64,000 bases of DNA, from the NCBI GenBank assembly GCA_965653565.1, contig CBFHAI010000001.1:124001-188000 (forward strand), written 5' to 3'. A model generated the notes under the pieces. That model ran no database searches. It had not been told where the DNA came from and saw only the letters and a program-made list of their open reading frames with translations. Origin of the DNA: JALCLA01 sp965653565 (GTDB lineage Bacteria > Pseudomonadota > Gammaproteobacteria > Xanthomonadales > Xanthomonadaceae). Below are positions 15,821 through 24,186 of the stretch, piece by piece; the stretch's first letter is position 1; the number at the start of each line of letters is the position of its first letter. Position numbers and translations under genes: made by a program.

Positions 15821-15862
15821 AGTATTGTATTGCCGCTCCGAACTGTCAATACGGTTCCGTAT
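15821..15862 (-). promoter_or_regulatory. Promoter of the hydrolase-fadE operon with overlapping palindromic operator
   Basis: On the minus strand the -35 TTGACA (15849-15844) and AATACT (15826-15821) are 17 bases apart. The predicted transcription start falls at the hydrolase ATG. ATACGG and CCGTAT (15849-15862) form a perfect palindrome around TT that abuts the -35, a natural site for the divergently encoded TetR repressor. The half-site CAATACGG recurs at 15938-15945. Confidence 0.55.
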
Positions 15863-15934
15863 GGAATTATTGTGACAAGTCCTAGGTCGATGAAATAGCG
15901 GGAATTTTTTGACGAGTCGCCGAGCGCGACAGGC

Positions 15935-15962
15935 TTGCAATACGGCGGCGCAGGGTTAGACT
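15935..15962 (+). promoter_or_regulatory. Promoter candidate for the TetR gene
   Basis: TTGCAA (15935-15940) and TAGACT (15957-15962) are separated by 16 bases. The -10 ends six bases before the ATG, predicting a leaderless message. A copy of the operator half-site CAATACGG overlaps the -35, which would allow autoregulation. Confidence 0.4.
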
Positions 15963-15968
15963 GCGGGC

Positions 15969-16553
15969 ATGCTGGGATCGTCCGGAAAACTCGAACGCGC
16001 GCCGCGCCTGTCGGCCGAAGACTGGGCCCAGGCGGCCCTCGATCTGATCGCCGAAGAAGGCGTCGCCGCCGTCGCGGTGGAGCCGCTGGCGCGCCGCCTC
16101 GGTGTCACCAAGGGCAGCTTCTACTGGCACTTCCCGTCGCGCGAAGCGCTGCTCAAGGCGGCGCTCGAACGCTGGGAAGCGGTGGAGCAGGAAACCGTGT
16201 TCGGCACGCTCGAAGCGGTGTCCGACCCGCGCGAGCGCCTGCGCCAGCTGTTCCATCTGGTGGCGCACGAAGTGAAGTCGCACGTCATCTACGCCGAACT
16301 GCTGAAGGCGCTCGATCATCCGGTCGTGCAGCCGGTGATGCAGCGCGTTTCCGAGCGGCGCCTCGATTATCTGACCGCGAGTTTCCGCCAGGCCGGGCTC
16401 GCTCGCGTCGAGGCGCAGCAGCGTGCGCGGCTTACCTATGCCGCGTATCTGGGCTTCCTGCAATTGTCACTGCAGTTGCACCAGCCGCGGTTGAACCATG
16501 AAGAGTTCGAGGCCTACGTCGACCACGTGATGGCGACGCTGATTCCGGGCTGA
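15969..16553 (+). CDS. TetR family transcriptional regulator
   Basis: The 194-residue protein has an N-terminal helix-turn-helix of the TetR type: WAQAALDLIAEEGVAAVAVEPLARRLGVTKGSFYWHFPSREALLKAALERWE, which is read here in consecutive short motifs IAEEGVAAVAVEPLARRLGV and GSFYWHFPSREALL. The C-terminal ligand-binding half is divergent, as usual. It is transcribed away from the alpha/beta hydrolase-fadE operon, and the region between holds a palindrome overlapping the operon's -35, so it probably represses that operon and responds to an acyl-CoA or related lipid. The ligand is an inference. Confidence 0.92.
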   Translation: MLGSSGKLERAPRLSAEDWAQAALDLIAEEGVAAVAVEPLARRLGVTKGSFYWHFPSREALLKAALERWEAVEQETVFGTLEAVSDPRERLRQLFHLVAHEVKSHVIYAELLKALDHPVVQPVMQRVSERRLDYLTASFRQAGLARVEAQQRARLTYAAYLGFLQLSLQLHQPRLNHEEFEAYVDHVMATLIPG

Positions 16554-16556
16554 GTC

Positions 16557-17366
16557 TCACGCTGACCCCGGCGTGCGCGACTCGATGCCGCTGCGCCATT
16601 CGAGTGTCGATTCCACGATTCCGATGCGCTCGAGATAGCGCAGGATCGACCGCACCGTCACCACCGGATACTCGCCGCGCAGCCGGGTTGCGACCGGATG
16701 GTCGGTGAAATCGAGATTGGCGCCGAACAGGCCGCCGGCGATGCGTTTGCTGTACGGAATCTTCAGCACGTCGGGCTCGAAACCTTCCGCGAGCACGCGA
16801 TGTTGCGCCTGCGTGCGGGTCTGGCCGCCGCGCGCGGCGCCGAGCATGTCGAGCACCCAGGCCGTGGAATTTTGCGTTCTTCGGCTGTCGTAGCGTGCGA
16901 TCAGGTTGTACTTGGGCTGATGCATCGACTTCGTCCGGGGGCCTTGCAGCAAGTCGAGCAAGGCTTGCGCGTCGGTCTCGTCGAACCACACGATGCGCGC
17001 ATCGAGGCTCACCAGATCGTCGGCGAAGAAATTCACCAGGCCCTGCGCGTAGACGCCCGATCGATCGGTGCCGCAGCGATTGAGCAGATGCACGACGGTC
17101 CAGCGGCCGTCGGCGTGATCGCGCACCGCGAAACCGGCGTGGCTGTAGTGCAGGCCGTATTTCGACAGGTCGGTGCCGGCGCGTGCAATCAGCGCGACGG
17201 GTGCGTCGCGCGCCTCCAGGGCGGCCGTCACCCGCAGCGCCATCGCGGCCGATTCGGCCAGTTGCTGCGGCGTCGGCGTGACTTCGCGGCACGTCGTGCC
17301 CGCCAGGCTCGAGCCGGCGACGAGCAACGCCATCGCGAACGCCAGGCTTCGCAGCAGCGCACGCAT
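16557..17366 (-). CDS. DUF2145 family secreted protein
   Basis: The 269-residue protein begins with a signal peptide (MRALLRSLAFAMALLVAGSSLAG cleaved near residue 23, shown here as the short core MALLVAGSSLAG). The mature part has the DUF2145 pattern: ALIARAGTDLSKYGLHYSHA, then VVHLLNRCGTDRSGVYAQGL. The family has an unknown function; its conserved H and C with a papain-like order suggest a NlpC/P60-type fold, which I only infer. It follows a small secreted protein by two bases, so they form an operon. Its stop is three bases from the stop of the convergent TetR gene. Confidence 0.82.
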   Translation of the reverse strand: MRALLRSLAFAMALLVAGSSLAGTTCREVTPTPQQLAESAAMALRVTAALEARDAPVALIARAGTDLSKYGLHYSHAGFAVRDHADGRWTVVHLLNRCGTDRSGVYAQGLVNFFADDLVSLDARIVWFDETDAQALLDLLQGPRTKSMHQPKYNLIARYDSRRTQNSTAWVLDMLGAARGGQTRTQAQHRVLAEGFEPDVLKIPYSKRIAGGLFGANLDFTDHPVATRLRGEYPVVTVRSILRYLERIGIVESTLEWRSGIESRTPGSA

Positions 17367-17368
17367 GC

Positions 17369-17767
17369 TCACAACTCCCGGTGATGGATGTGCGCGTGCG
17401 CCAGTTCGTTCGGCACGAACGCGATCGCTTCGGCGCCCAGATGGATCAGATAGCCGGCCGTCGATGCCGTCACCACCAGTGCGGCGCCGACCACCAGTCC
17501 TGCCGCCTGCACCGTTTTCGCGCTGACCCGCAGCACCGTCGATACGCCGGTGGCCGAGGCCGCGACGCTGACTTCGATCACGTCGCCGACGGGACGCAAT
17601 GCCGTCACGACCAGTTGCGAGCCGCTTTCGATCGCCGCCGCACTCAGCGCCGCGGCTTCCACCGACGCGGTGAGCGAAAGCGCCGAAGCCTGGCTGGCGT
17701 CGTTCGATTGCGCGTGCGCGCCCGACGCCAGCGTCGCCACGATCAACAGCATGCATTTGGGAACCAT
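17369..17767 (-). CDS. Small secreted or membrane protein of unknown function
   Basis: The 132-residue protein starts with a signal peptide (MLLIVATLASGAHAQ). The mature part is Ala/Ser/Val-rich with one hydrophobic segment near residues 85-108 (VQAAGLVVGAALVVTASTAG) and ends in a histidine-rich HAHIHHREL. I do not recognise a family. GGAGG is placed six bases before the ATG. The stop codon lies two bases before the DUF2145 start, so the two are coupled and probably work together at the cell surface. The terminal His cluster could bind a metal; nothing else supports that. Confidence 0.7.
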   Translation of the reverse strand: MVPKCMLLIVATLASGAHAQSNDASQASALSLTASVEAAALSAAAIESGSQLVVTALRPVGDVIEVSVAASATGVSTVLRVSAKTVQAAGLVVGAALVVTASTAGYLIHLGAEAIAFVPNELAHAHIHHREL

Positions 17768-17876
17768 GACGCACCTCCGATGGGGACCGAGGCATCAGGC
17801 ACCTGCCCAGCGAGCCGGTCAATATCTTTCTACCGGGGCTCGCGGTGCGCGCCGTGAAGTATCACAATCAGCCACC

Positions 17877-18614
17877 ATGACCCTGCGCATCGAACTCGTC
17901 GACGGCCTCAAGCGCCTGCTCAAGGCGGGCGGCGTCACCTATGCCGCGCTGGCGCCGCAACTGGGCCTGAGCGAAGCCACCATCAAGCGCATGTTTTCGC
18001 GTCGCGACATGACGCTCGAACGGCTCGAGCAGGTCTGCGCGGTGCTCGATATCGGGCTCGCCGAACTGGCGCGCGAAGCCGGCCAGAAGCGCGCCGCGCT
18101 GGCCGAACTCGACGCCGAAGTCGAGCGCGCGCTGGTCGACGATCCGGCCCTGCTGCTGGCCTTGTATCTGGTGCTCAGCCGCTGGACGCAGGCCGAAGTG
18201 CTGGCGCGTTATCGCTTCACCGAGGTCGAGTGGACGCATCTGCTGACCCGGCTCGATCGGCTCGGCGTGATCGAGCTGCAGCCCGGCAATCGCGTGCGGC
18301 TGCTGACAGCGCGCAATTTCCGCTGGCGCATCGACGGGCCGATGCAGCGTTTTTTCCAGCAGCGCCTGTTGCCGGCGTATTTCGCCGCCAGCTTCGCGCA
18401 GCCGCAGGAACGCATCGTGCTGCTCAGCGGCATGGTGTCGCCCGAATCGGCCGACCGCATGCAGGCCCGGCTTAACGAATTGGCGGAACAATTCGATCTG
18501 CTGATGGTGCAGGACGGTGTGTTGCCTGCCGCACAGCGCGTCGGCGTCAGCCTGGTGTTGGCTCAGCGGCCGTGGTCGCTGGCGATGTTCGAGCCGTTCC
18601 GCCGCAGCCGCTGA
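17877..18614 (+). CDS. Helix-turn-helix (XRE/Cro-like) transcriptional regulator
   Basis: The 245-residue protein has an N-terminal lambda-repressor-type helix-turn-helix: LLKAGGVTYAALAPQLGLSE, then ATIKRMFSRRDMTLERLEQV within residues 15-60. The remainder contains a second winged-helix-like stretch around residues 105-145 (FTEVEWTHLLTRLDRLGVIE), then a mixed domain without obvious ligand motif. Its targets are unknown. It is divergent from the DUF2145 operon with 109 bases between them, and a single-gene unit ahead of pckG. No clear ribosome site precedes the ATG. Confidence 0.85.
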   Translation: MTLRIELVDGLKRLLKAGGVTYAALAPQLGLSEATIKRMFSRRDMTLERLEQVCAVLDIGLAELAREAGQKRAALAELDAEVERALVDDPALLLALYLVLSRWTQAEVLARYRFTEVEWTHLLTRLDRLGVIELQPGNRVRLLTARNFRWRIDGPMQRFFQQRLLPAYFAASFAQPQERIVLLSGMVSPESADRMQARLNELAEQFDLLMVQDGVLPAAQRVGVSLVLAQRPWSLAMFEPFRRSR

Positions 18615-18740
18615 GGATCGGCCGGCGCGGGTCGACCGGTTAGAATTGTCCCATCGAGACACTCGCCTCCGCCGCGCCTCGCGCGCCGCGGTATCCGACC
18701 TACGCCTTTCCTGCGGCCCCTTTCCGGAGTCCATCCCGCC

Positions 18741-20492
18741 ATGACCAGCCAGCTCGCCAGCCTCAATCGATGGGTCGATGAGGTTGCCCGCCTGACGCAG
18801 CCCGACCGCATCCACTGGTGCGACGGCTCCGATGCCGAAAACGCCGCGCTGCGCGACAGCATGCTGCAAAGCGGCGATCTGATCGCGCTCAACGAAACCA
18901 CGCATCCGGATTGCTACCTGCATCGTTCGAGCCCGAACGATGTCGCGCGCGTCGAACATCTGACCTACGTCTGCACGCGCGAGCGCGACGCCGCCGGCCC
19001 GAACAATCACTGGATGGCGCCGGCCGGCGCCCACGCGAAGATGGATGCGCTGTTCGCCGGCTGCATGCGCGGACGAGTCATGTATGTGATTCCGTATTGC
19101 ATGGGCCCGATCGATTCGCCGCTCGCGCGCTGCGGCGTGGAGATCAGCGACAGCGCCTACGTCGTTGCCAATATGCGGCTGATGACGCGCATGGGTGCGC
19201 CCGCGCTTGCGCGCATCGAACGTGAAGGCAGCTTCGTCAAAGGCCTGCATTCGACCGGCGAACTCGATCCGGAACGCCGCTTCATCATGCATTTTCCGGA
19301 AGAGCTGGCGATCAAGTCCTACGGCTCGGGCTACGGCGGCAATGCGTTGCTCGGCAAGAAATGCCATGCGCTGCGCATCGCCTCGTGGCAGGCGCGCGAC
19401 GAAGGCTGGCTGGCCGAGCACATGCTGATCGTCGGTCTGCAGAACCCGCAGGGCGAAACGCGCTACATCGCGGCGGCGTTTCCGAGCGCCTGCGGCAAGA
19501 CCAACCTGGCGATGCTGATTCCGCCCGAGGGTTATCGGCAGCAGGGCTGGAAAATCTTCACCATCGGCGACGATATCTGCTGGATGCAGCCGGGCGCGGA
19601 TGGGCAGCTGTATGCGATCAATCCGGAAGCCGGCTACTTCGGCGTGGCTCCCGGCACCAGTGCGAAAACCAATCCGAACGCGCTGGCGATGCTGCAACGC
19701 GATGCGATCTTCACCAACGTCGCGTTGACCGCCGACAACCAGCCGTGGTGGGAAGGCCTGCCCGACGGCGCGCCGGCGAAGGACTGGCAGGGGCGCGACT
19801 ACGATCCGAAGAACGGCCCGGCCGCGCATCCGAATTCGCGCTTCACGGTGAGCGCGAAGCAGTGTCCGAGCTGGTCGGCCGAAGCGGAGAATCCGCGCGG
19901 CGTGCCGATTTCGGCGATCGTGTTCGGCGGCCGGCGCGAGTCGCTGGTGCCGCTGGTGTTCGAAGCGCGCGACTGGACGCACGGCGTGCTCGTGGGCGCG
20001 AGCATGGCGTCGGAAACCACCGCGGCGGCGACCGGCGCAGTCGGCGTGGTGCGGCGCGATTCGATGGCGATGAAGCCGTTCGCCGGCTACAACTTCGGCG
20101 ACTATTTCGCGCACTGGCTGTCGTTCGCGCAGCGCGCATCGAAGCTGCCGAAGATTTTCCACGTCAACTGGTTCCGCAAGGGCGACGACGGCAAATTCCT
20201 GTGGCCGGGCTTCGGCGACAATATGCGCGTGCTCGAATGGATCCTCGGCCGCTGCGAAGGCACGGCGCAGGCGCAGCAGACACCGATCGGGGCCGTTCCG
20301 CGGCGCGAGGATCTGAATCTCGATGGGCTGGCGATGAGCGACGCTGCGGTCTCGCAGTTGCTGGCGGTCGACCGGGACGGCTGGCGCCGCGAGTTCGAGG
20401 CGATCGGTGAGTATCTCGACGAGTATGGGTCGCGGACGCCGGCGGCATTGCGGGCGGAGCGTGAGCGCATCGCTGCCGCGCTTGCTTCCTGA
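18741..20492 (+). CDS. pckG: Phosphoenolpyruvate carboxykinase, GTP-dependent
   Basis: The enzyme converts oxaloacetate plus GTP to phosphoenolpyruvate, the entry to gluconeogenesis. The 583 residues fit the GTP class (about 600), not the ATP class. The catalytic P-loop PSACGKTNLAML with its reactive cysteine (near residue 250), the kinase-2 motif FTIGDDICWM and FGGRRESLVPLVFEA are all intact. TAGAAT at 18641-18646 is a possible -10, giving a leader of about 88 bases. CGGAG precedes the ATG. The gene stands alone, downstream of a helix-turn-helix regulator on the same strand that could control it, though nothing shows this. Confidence 0.97.
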   Translation: MTSQLASLNRWVDEVARLTQPDRIHWCDGSDAENAALRDSMLQSGDLIALNETTHPDCYLHRSSPNDVARVEHLTYVCTRERDAAGPNNHWMAPAGAHAKMDALFAGCMRGRVMYVIPYCMGPIDSPLARCGVEISDSAYVVANMRLMTRMGAPALARIEREGSFVKGLHSTGELDPERRFIMHFPEELAIKSYGSGYGGNALLGKKCHALRIASWQARDEGWLAEHMLIVGLQNPQGETRYIAAAFPSACGKTNLAMLIPPEGYRQQGWKIFTIGDDICWMQPGADGQLYAINPEAGYFGVAPGTSAKTNPNALAMLQRDAIFTNVALTADNQPWWEGLPDGAPAKDWQGRDYDPKNGPAAHPNSRFTVSAKQCPSWSAEAENPRGVPISAIVFGGRRESLVPLVFEARDWTHGVLVGASMASETTAAATGAVGVVRRDSMAMKPFAGYNFGDYFAHWLSFAQRASKLPKIFHVNWFRKGDDGKFLWPGFGDNMRVLEWILGRCEGTAQAQQTPIGAVPRREDLNLDGLAMSDAAVSQLLAVDRDGWRREFEAIGEYLDEYGSRTPAALRAERERIAAALAS

Positions 20493-20508
20493 TTTTTGCG
20501 GAGCCTCA

Positions 20509-20608
20509 ACCATCCTCGCCCGGGCCCTCTCCTTGAAGGAGAGGGAGAAGTGCCGTACCGAGGGATAAAGTGCTGCACGGCGGCGAGGGGAAGCGGGGAG
20601 AGGATGGT
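20509..20608. repeat. Inverted-repeat element with internal CCCTCTCC hairpin
   Basis: ACCATCCTC (20509-20517) is complementary to GAGGATGGT (20600-20608), and adjacent GCCC/GGGG-rich bases extend the match. Inside, CCCTCTCCTT (20525-20534) pairs with AAGGAGAGGG (20536-20545). The layout resembles short extragenic repeats that occur in many copies in Xanthomonadales genomes. It follows pckG and could also terminate it. Confidence 0.6.
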
Positions 20609-20683
20609 GCTGCATCCAGGGCCGAAAACACCGATAACGCCCAGGCCTTAAACCCTCCCGCCGAACCCCGCATCCAAGCGGAT

Positions 20684-21268
20684 ATGCTGCTCGCCGCCTC
20701 CCTCACGAATGCCGCGCCCATGCTCGAAGCGATGCCCATCGCCGAAACGGACACCGATCTGGTGCGCCGTGCCGCCGAGGGCGATACGCGAGCGTTCGAA
20801 GCGCTTTATCGCCGCCACGTGCGGCGCGTCCACGGGGTGATCTGGCGGCTCGTCGGCGGCGTCGATGCGCGCGCCGAAGAACTGACGCAGGACGCCTTCG
20901 TGCGCGCCTGGCAGGCCCTGGCGACGTTCCGCCAGGACAGCGCCTTCTCGACCTGGCTGCACCGGCTCGCGGTCAACACCGCGCTGATGGACATCCGCAG
21001 CCGCGCCGGCGCCGAAGCGCTGGAAACCGACGACAGTTCGCTCGAATTGCAAGCCGCGCCGTCGACGCGCCGCGACCTGGGCATGGATCTGGAAAAGGTC
21101 GTCGCGAAATTGCCGCCGCGCGCCCGCGCCGTGCTCGTGCTGCACGACGTCGAAGGCTGGAAACACGAAGAGATCGCCAACGAACTGGGCATGGCGGTCG
21201 GCAGCTCGAAAGCTCAATTGCACCGCGCGCGCGGCCTGCTGCGCGCTTTGCTCGGAGGAACGCCATGA
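20684..21268 (+). CDS. RNA polymerase sigma factor, ECF type
   Basis: The 194-residue protein has sigma region 2 (DLVRRAAEGDTRAFEALYRR, then ELTQDAFVRAWQALATFR) and region 4 (LPPRARAVLVLHDVEGWKHE, then EIANELGMAVGSSKAQLHRAR), with no region 3, which is the ECF layout. It directs RNA polymerase to a dedicated promoter set. Its stop overlaps the start of a membrane protein (ATGA), the usual position of an anti-sigma factor. The start is uncertain: 20684, 20720 and 20732 are all possible and none has a good ribosome site; further upstream starts would run into a repeat element. Confidence 0.9.
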   Translation: MLLAASLTNAAPMLEAMPIAETDTDLVRRAAEGDTRAFEALYRRHVRRVHGVIWRLVGGVDARAEELTQDAFVRAWQALATFRQDSAFSTWLHRLAVNTALMDIRSRAGAEALETDDSSLELQAAPSTRRDLGMDLEKVVAKLPPRARAVLVLHDVEGWKHEEIANELGMAVGSSKAQLHRARGLLRALLGGTP

Positions 21269-21780
21269 ACCCGTCGAACGACGACCTCGACCTGCTGCGC
21301 CGACTACGCCAGTTGCCGCGCGAGCGCGAACCAGCGAACGATCTGTGGGCCGGCATCGCTGCCCGCATCGATGCGCCGAACGTGGTCGCAATCAAAAAAC
21401 GTCCGCGGCACTGGGGCCTGATCGGCCTCGCGATGGCGGCCTCGACGCTGCTCGCCGTCGTGCTGGTGCAGCGTGCGCTGCCGCCGATCAACGACGACAG
21501 CATCGAAGTACCGTCGATCGCAAACCAAGCCGCGCCCGCCGACGAATTCGTCCGCCGCCAGGCCGAAGCCATCACGATCGAATATCAGCTCGCGCTCGAA
21601 TCCTTGCCCGCGGCTCCGATGTCGCCCGATTTCGAAAACGCCGCGCTCGAACTCGATTCGAGCGCACAACAGATCCGCAGCGCGCTCAAGGCCGAACCCG
21701 ATGCGGTCTATCTGCTCGATCGCCTGCGCCACACCTACGAACAGCGCCTCAAGCTCACCCAGCGCGCGCTGGTCGGTTGA
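21265..21780 (+). CDS. Single-pass membrane protein, probable anti-sigma factor
   Basis: The 171-residue protein has a cytoplasmic N-terminus of about 47 residues, one membrane segment (WGLIGLAMAASTLLAVVLVQ, about 49-68) and a periplasmic part ending in a helical region. There is no HXXXCXXC zinc motif, so it is not a ZAS-type anti-sigma. The four-base ATGA overlap with the ECF gene and the topology support an anti-sigma role by position. The periplasmic DUF4097 gene follows 52 bases later. The signal sensed is unknown. Confidence 0.75.
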   Translation: MNPSNDDLDLLRRLRQLPREREPANDLWAGIAARIDAPNVVAIKKRPRHWGLIGLAMAASTLLAVVLVQRALPPINDDSIEVPSIANQAAPADEFVRRQAEAITIEYQLALESLPAAPMSPDFENAALELDSSAQQIRSALKAEPDAVYLLDRLRHTYEQRLKLTQRALVG

Positions 21781-21832
21781 TCGACCCTCAGCCGATCGTC
21801 ATCTGCCAAATCGACTTGTCCGGAGTAGTCCC

Positions 21833-22735
21833 ATGAAACGCACCACGCTCGCCGCCGCTTTGCTGTCGTGCCTCGCTTCCTTCGCCGCCTCGGCCGCCAC
21901 GCCGATCGACGAAACCCGTCCGTTGCGCGCCGACGGCAAACTGTCGCTCGAAAACGTCAAAGGCCGCATCGTCGTGACGGTGTGGGATCGTGCCGAAGTG
22001 CACATCACCGGCAGCCTCGGCGAGGGCACCGAAGGTCTGCAGGTCGAAGGCGATGCCGGCGATCTGCGCGTCGCGGTGAAATATCCGGAGAACAACAGCT
22101 GGTTCGGCGGACGCGGCAATTCTTCCGACAGCGATCTGCTGGTGTCGGCGCCGGCCACCGTCGCGCTCGACATCGAAGCGGTGTCGGCCTCGGTGGAAGT
22201 GCGCGGCGCGCGCGGAGCGCGGCTGGAAATCGATAATGTGAGCGGCGATGTGACGGTGGACGCCGCGCCCGGCGCCGCCGAGTTCAACACGGTCAGCGGC
22301 GATCTGGATCTCACCCTCACCACCGGCGATCTGTCGGCCGAATCGGTGAGCGGCGATGTCGAAATCCGCGGCGCGGTCGACGGCCGCATCGAGCTGGAAG
22401 CGGTGTCGGGCTCGCTGCATCTGGATTCGAGCGGCGCGGCCAAATCGCTGTCGGCCGGCGTGGTGTCGGGCGATGTGGAGTTGCGCACCGGCCTGCATCC
22501 GGGCGGCCGCCTGTCGGCCGAAAGCCTCAGCGGCAATCTCGAAGTGATCCTGCCGGCGAGCACGTCGGCGCAGATCAGCGCCTCGAGCTTCACCGGCACG
22601 ATCAGCAGCTTCACCGGCCAGGTCGACACCGAAGAGCACGGGCCCGGTTCGAGCCTCGAAGTGAAGCTCGGCAATGGCGACGGCCGCATCGACCTGGAAA
22701 CTTTCTCGGGCGATCTGACCATCAAGTCGGATTGA
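21833..22735 (+). CDS. Secreted DUF4097-type beta-strand repeat protein
   Basis: The 300-residue protein has a signal peptide (MKRTTLAAALLSCLASFAAS). The mature part is built of short strands with repeated VSGDV/L-type turns (LEIDNVSGDVTVDA, FNTVSGDLDLT, AESVSGDVEIRG, GVVSGDVELRTG, TFSGDLTIKSD), which fold as a right-handed beta-helix in DUF4097 and putative adhesin families. It probably sits in the periplasm or outer surface. GGAG precedes the ATG. Its place behind the ECF/anti-sigma pair suggests it is a regulated target or a sensor partner. Its binding partner is unknown. Confidence 0.88.
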   Translation: MKRTTLAAALLSCLASFAASAATPIDETRPLRADGKLSLENVKGRIVVTVWDRAEVHITGSLGEGTEGLQVEGDAGDLRVAVKYPENNSWFGGRGNSSDSDLLVSAPATVALDIEAVSASVEVRGARGARLEIDNVSGDVTVDAAPGAAEFNTVSGDLDLTLTTGDLSAESVSGDVEIRGAVDGRIELEAVSGSLHLDSSGAAKSLSAGVVSGDVELRTGLHPGGRLSAESLSGNLEVILPASTSAQISASSFTGTISSFTGQVDTEEHGPGSSLEVKLGNGDGRIDLETFSGDLTIKSD

Positions 22736-22758
22736 TCGGCGTCGGATCGATCGCCGCG

Positions 22759-22781
22759 CTTCTCCCGCGCCGCGGGAGAAG
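22759..22781. terminator. Bidirectional hairpin between convergent genes
   Basis: CTTCTCCCGC and GCGGGAGAAG form a perfect 10-bp stem around GCC, between the DUF4097 gene and the convergent hydroxylase gene. No T-run follows. Confidence 0.55.
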
Positions 22782-22806
22782 CAGTCCGCGCTTCAGCCGC
22801 GAACCT

Positions 22807-24114
22807 TTATTGAAACCCCATGCCGGCGCGGCGCAACACGCTCACGTTGAAATTGTCGATCGACTCGAGCGCCGCTGAAAACGCCTGCTGCTCGACCGTG
22901 GTGAGCTGCGGATTCCAGATGTCGAGCAGCATCACCACGCGGGTCTGATCGCTGTCGTTCCAGGCTTCGTGCACGAAGGAATCGTCGAAGATCAGGCAGC
23001 GGCCTTCCTGCCACGCGCGCTTTTCGCCGGCCGCGCACAGGGCGCCGCAATGGGGCGGCACGATCAGCGGCAGATGCACGATCAGGCGGCCGTTGACGCT
23101 GCCGAAATGCGGCGGGATGTGCGCGCCGGCCTTCAGCACCGAAAGCACCACTTCCGGCGCGTGGTTCGGAATCCGCATCAACGGCAGGCGCGACAGCAGT
23201 TCCATCGTGCGCGGACAACGCGCGGCATTCTCGGCGATCGGCTTGCCGTGCCGGTAAAGATGGAACGCCGACCATTCGCGCGCGTTGTTCACCGCCGCCC
23301 ACGATTCGGCCTGCGGATGATCGTCGGCCAACTGCACATACGGTTCGAAACCGGCGGCGTCGTCGCGCAGCAGTGCCAGTAATTCTTCGCGCACGATATC
23401 GGTGGCGGCTTCCAGTTCGCCGATCCAGGGAAACTCTTCGCGCTCGAAGAACGGCCGCGGTTCGAGCCCGGGGATATACATGCTGGCCGGACGCTGTTTC
23501 GGGTGCGCGTAGTCCGGCGCGCGGCGCCGCAGATAAATGTCGACGCTGGCGTCGATGCGCGCCAGGGCGTCGTCGCCGTGCGCGGCGCGCAGGTCGGCGA
23601 CGGCGTTGCGGTACACCGCGAGTTGCCGGTCGCGGATCGTGCTGCGCGCGAGCTGGATCAGATGCTGGATCTGCGGCGTCGCGCGGTCGCCATCGGGGGT
23701 GCGCGAAGCGGTCTGCAGCGCGGCACTGAACGCGGTGCAGGCGGCGTCCAGTTCGCCGCGGTCGACCAGGTACATGCCCAGGTGCAGGCGCGCCGACAGG
23801 AAATCCGGCGACTGCTGCAGCGCGGTTTCGAGTTCGGCGCAGGCTTTGTCGAGCTTCCCGGTCTGCGCCAGCGCGATCGCCAGCGCCAGCCGCACCTCGG
23901 GTTTGTGCTCGTCGAGCCGCACCAGCGTGGTCAATGCCTCGACTGCCGCGGCATGCTCGCCGCGCCGCATCGCCACGGCCGCCAGCCCGCGCAGGGCGGC
24001 CGGATGGTCGGGCTGCGCGCGCAGCACTTCCTGCAGTGCGGCGGCGGCGCGGGCGGGGTCGTTGCGCGCCAGCGCGGACTGCGCTTGGGCGAGGAGGGCG
24101 GCGGTATCGGTCAT
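22807..24114 (-). CDS. TPR-repeat aspartyl/asparaginyl beta-hydroxylase (AspH type)
   Basis: The 435-residue protein has TPR repeats in residues 1-190 (for example NDPARAAAALQEVLRAQPDH) and an AspH-type catalytic domain from about 230. The iron ligands H336 (HFGSVNGRLIVHLPL) and H382 (FDDSFVHEAWNDSDQTRVV) match AspH. As in AspH the position that carries the acid in most 2-oxoglutarate oxygenases is glycine (H-F-G). Such enzymes hydroxylate Asp or Asn side chains in proteins or peptides, or act on small lipids in LpxO-like members. There is no signal peptide, so it is cytoplasmic. It is divergent from a methyltransferase across 78 bases that hold a repeated site. Confidence 0.88.
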   Translation of the reverse strand: MTDTAALLAQAQSALARNDPARAAAALQEVLRAQPDHPAALRGLAAVAMRRGEHAAAVEALTTLVRLDEHKPEVRLALAIALAQTGKLDKACAELETALQQSPDFLSARLHLGMYLVDRGELDAACTAFSAALQTASRTPDGDRATPQIQHLIQLARSTIRDRQLAVYRNAVADLRAAHGDDALARIDASVDIYLRRRAPDYAHPKQRPASMYIPGLEPRPFFEREEFPWIGELEAATDIVREELLALLRDDAAGFEPYVQLADDHPQAESWAAVNNAREWSAFHLYRHGKPIAENAARCPRTMELLSRLPLMRIPNHAPEVVLSVLKAGAHIPPHFGSVNGRLIVHLPLIVPPHCGALCAAGEKRAWQEGRCLIFDDSFVHEAWNDSDQTRVVMLLDIWNPQLTTVEQQAFSAALESIDNFNVSVLRRAGMGFQ

Positions 24115-24138
24115 GGAGTGTCGGGCTGGAAGGACGGC

Positions 24139-24186
24139 GGCATGCATCGCGACGGCATGCATCACGGCCCTGTGGGCTGCGATAAT
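24139..24186 (+). promoter_or_regulatory. Promoter of the methyltransferase with paired GGCATGCATC sites
   Basis: TGCGATAAT (24178-24186) is an extended -10 whose predicted start coincides with the methyltransferase ATG at 24193, implying a leaderless mRNA. Just upstream, GGCATGCATC occurs twice (24139-24148 and 24154-24163), 15 bases apart, each with the self-complementary GCATGC. The pair covers the -35 zone and lies within the divergent region shared with the hydroxylase, a likely regulator site. Confidence 0.5.

Noticed and set aside
17868..20615. Frame of over 900 codons antisense to pckG and its upstream regulator
   Set aside because: It covers two well-supported genes on the other strand, and the sequence is typical of a GC-rich shadow frame.
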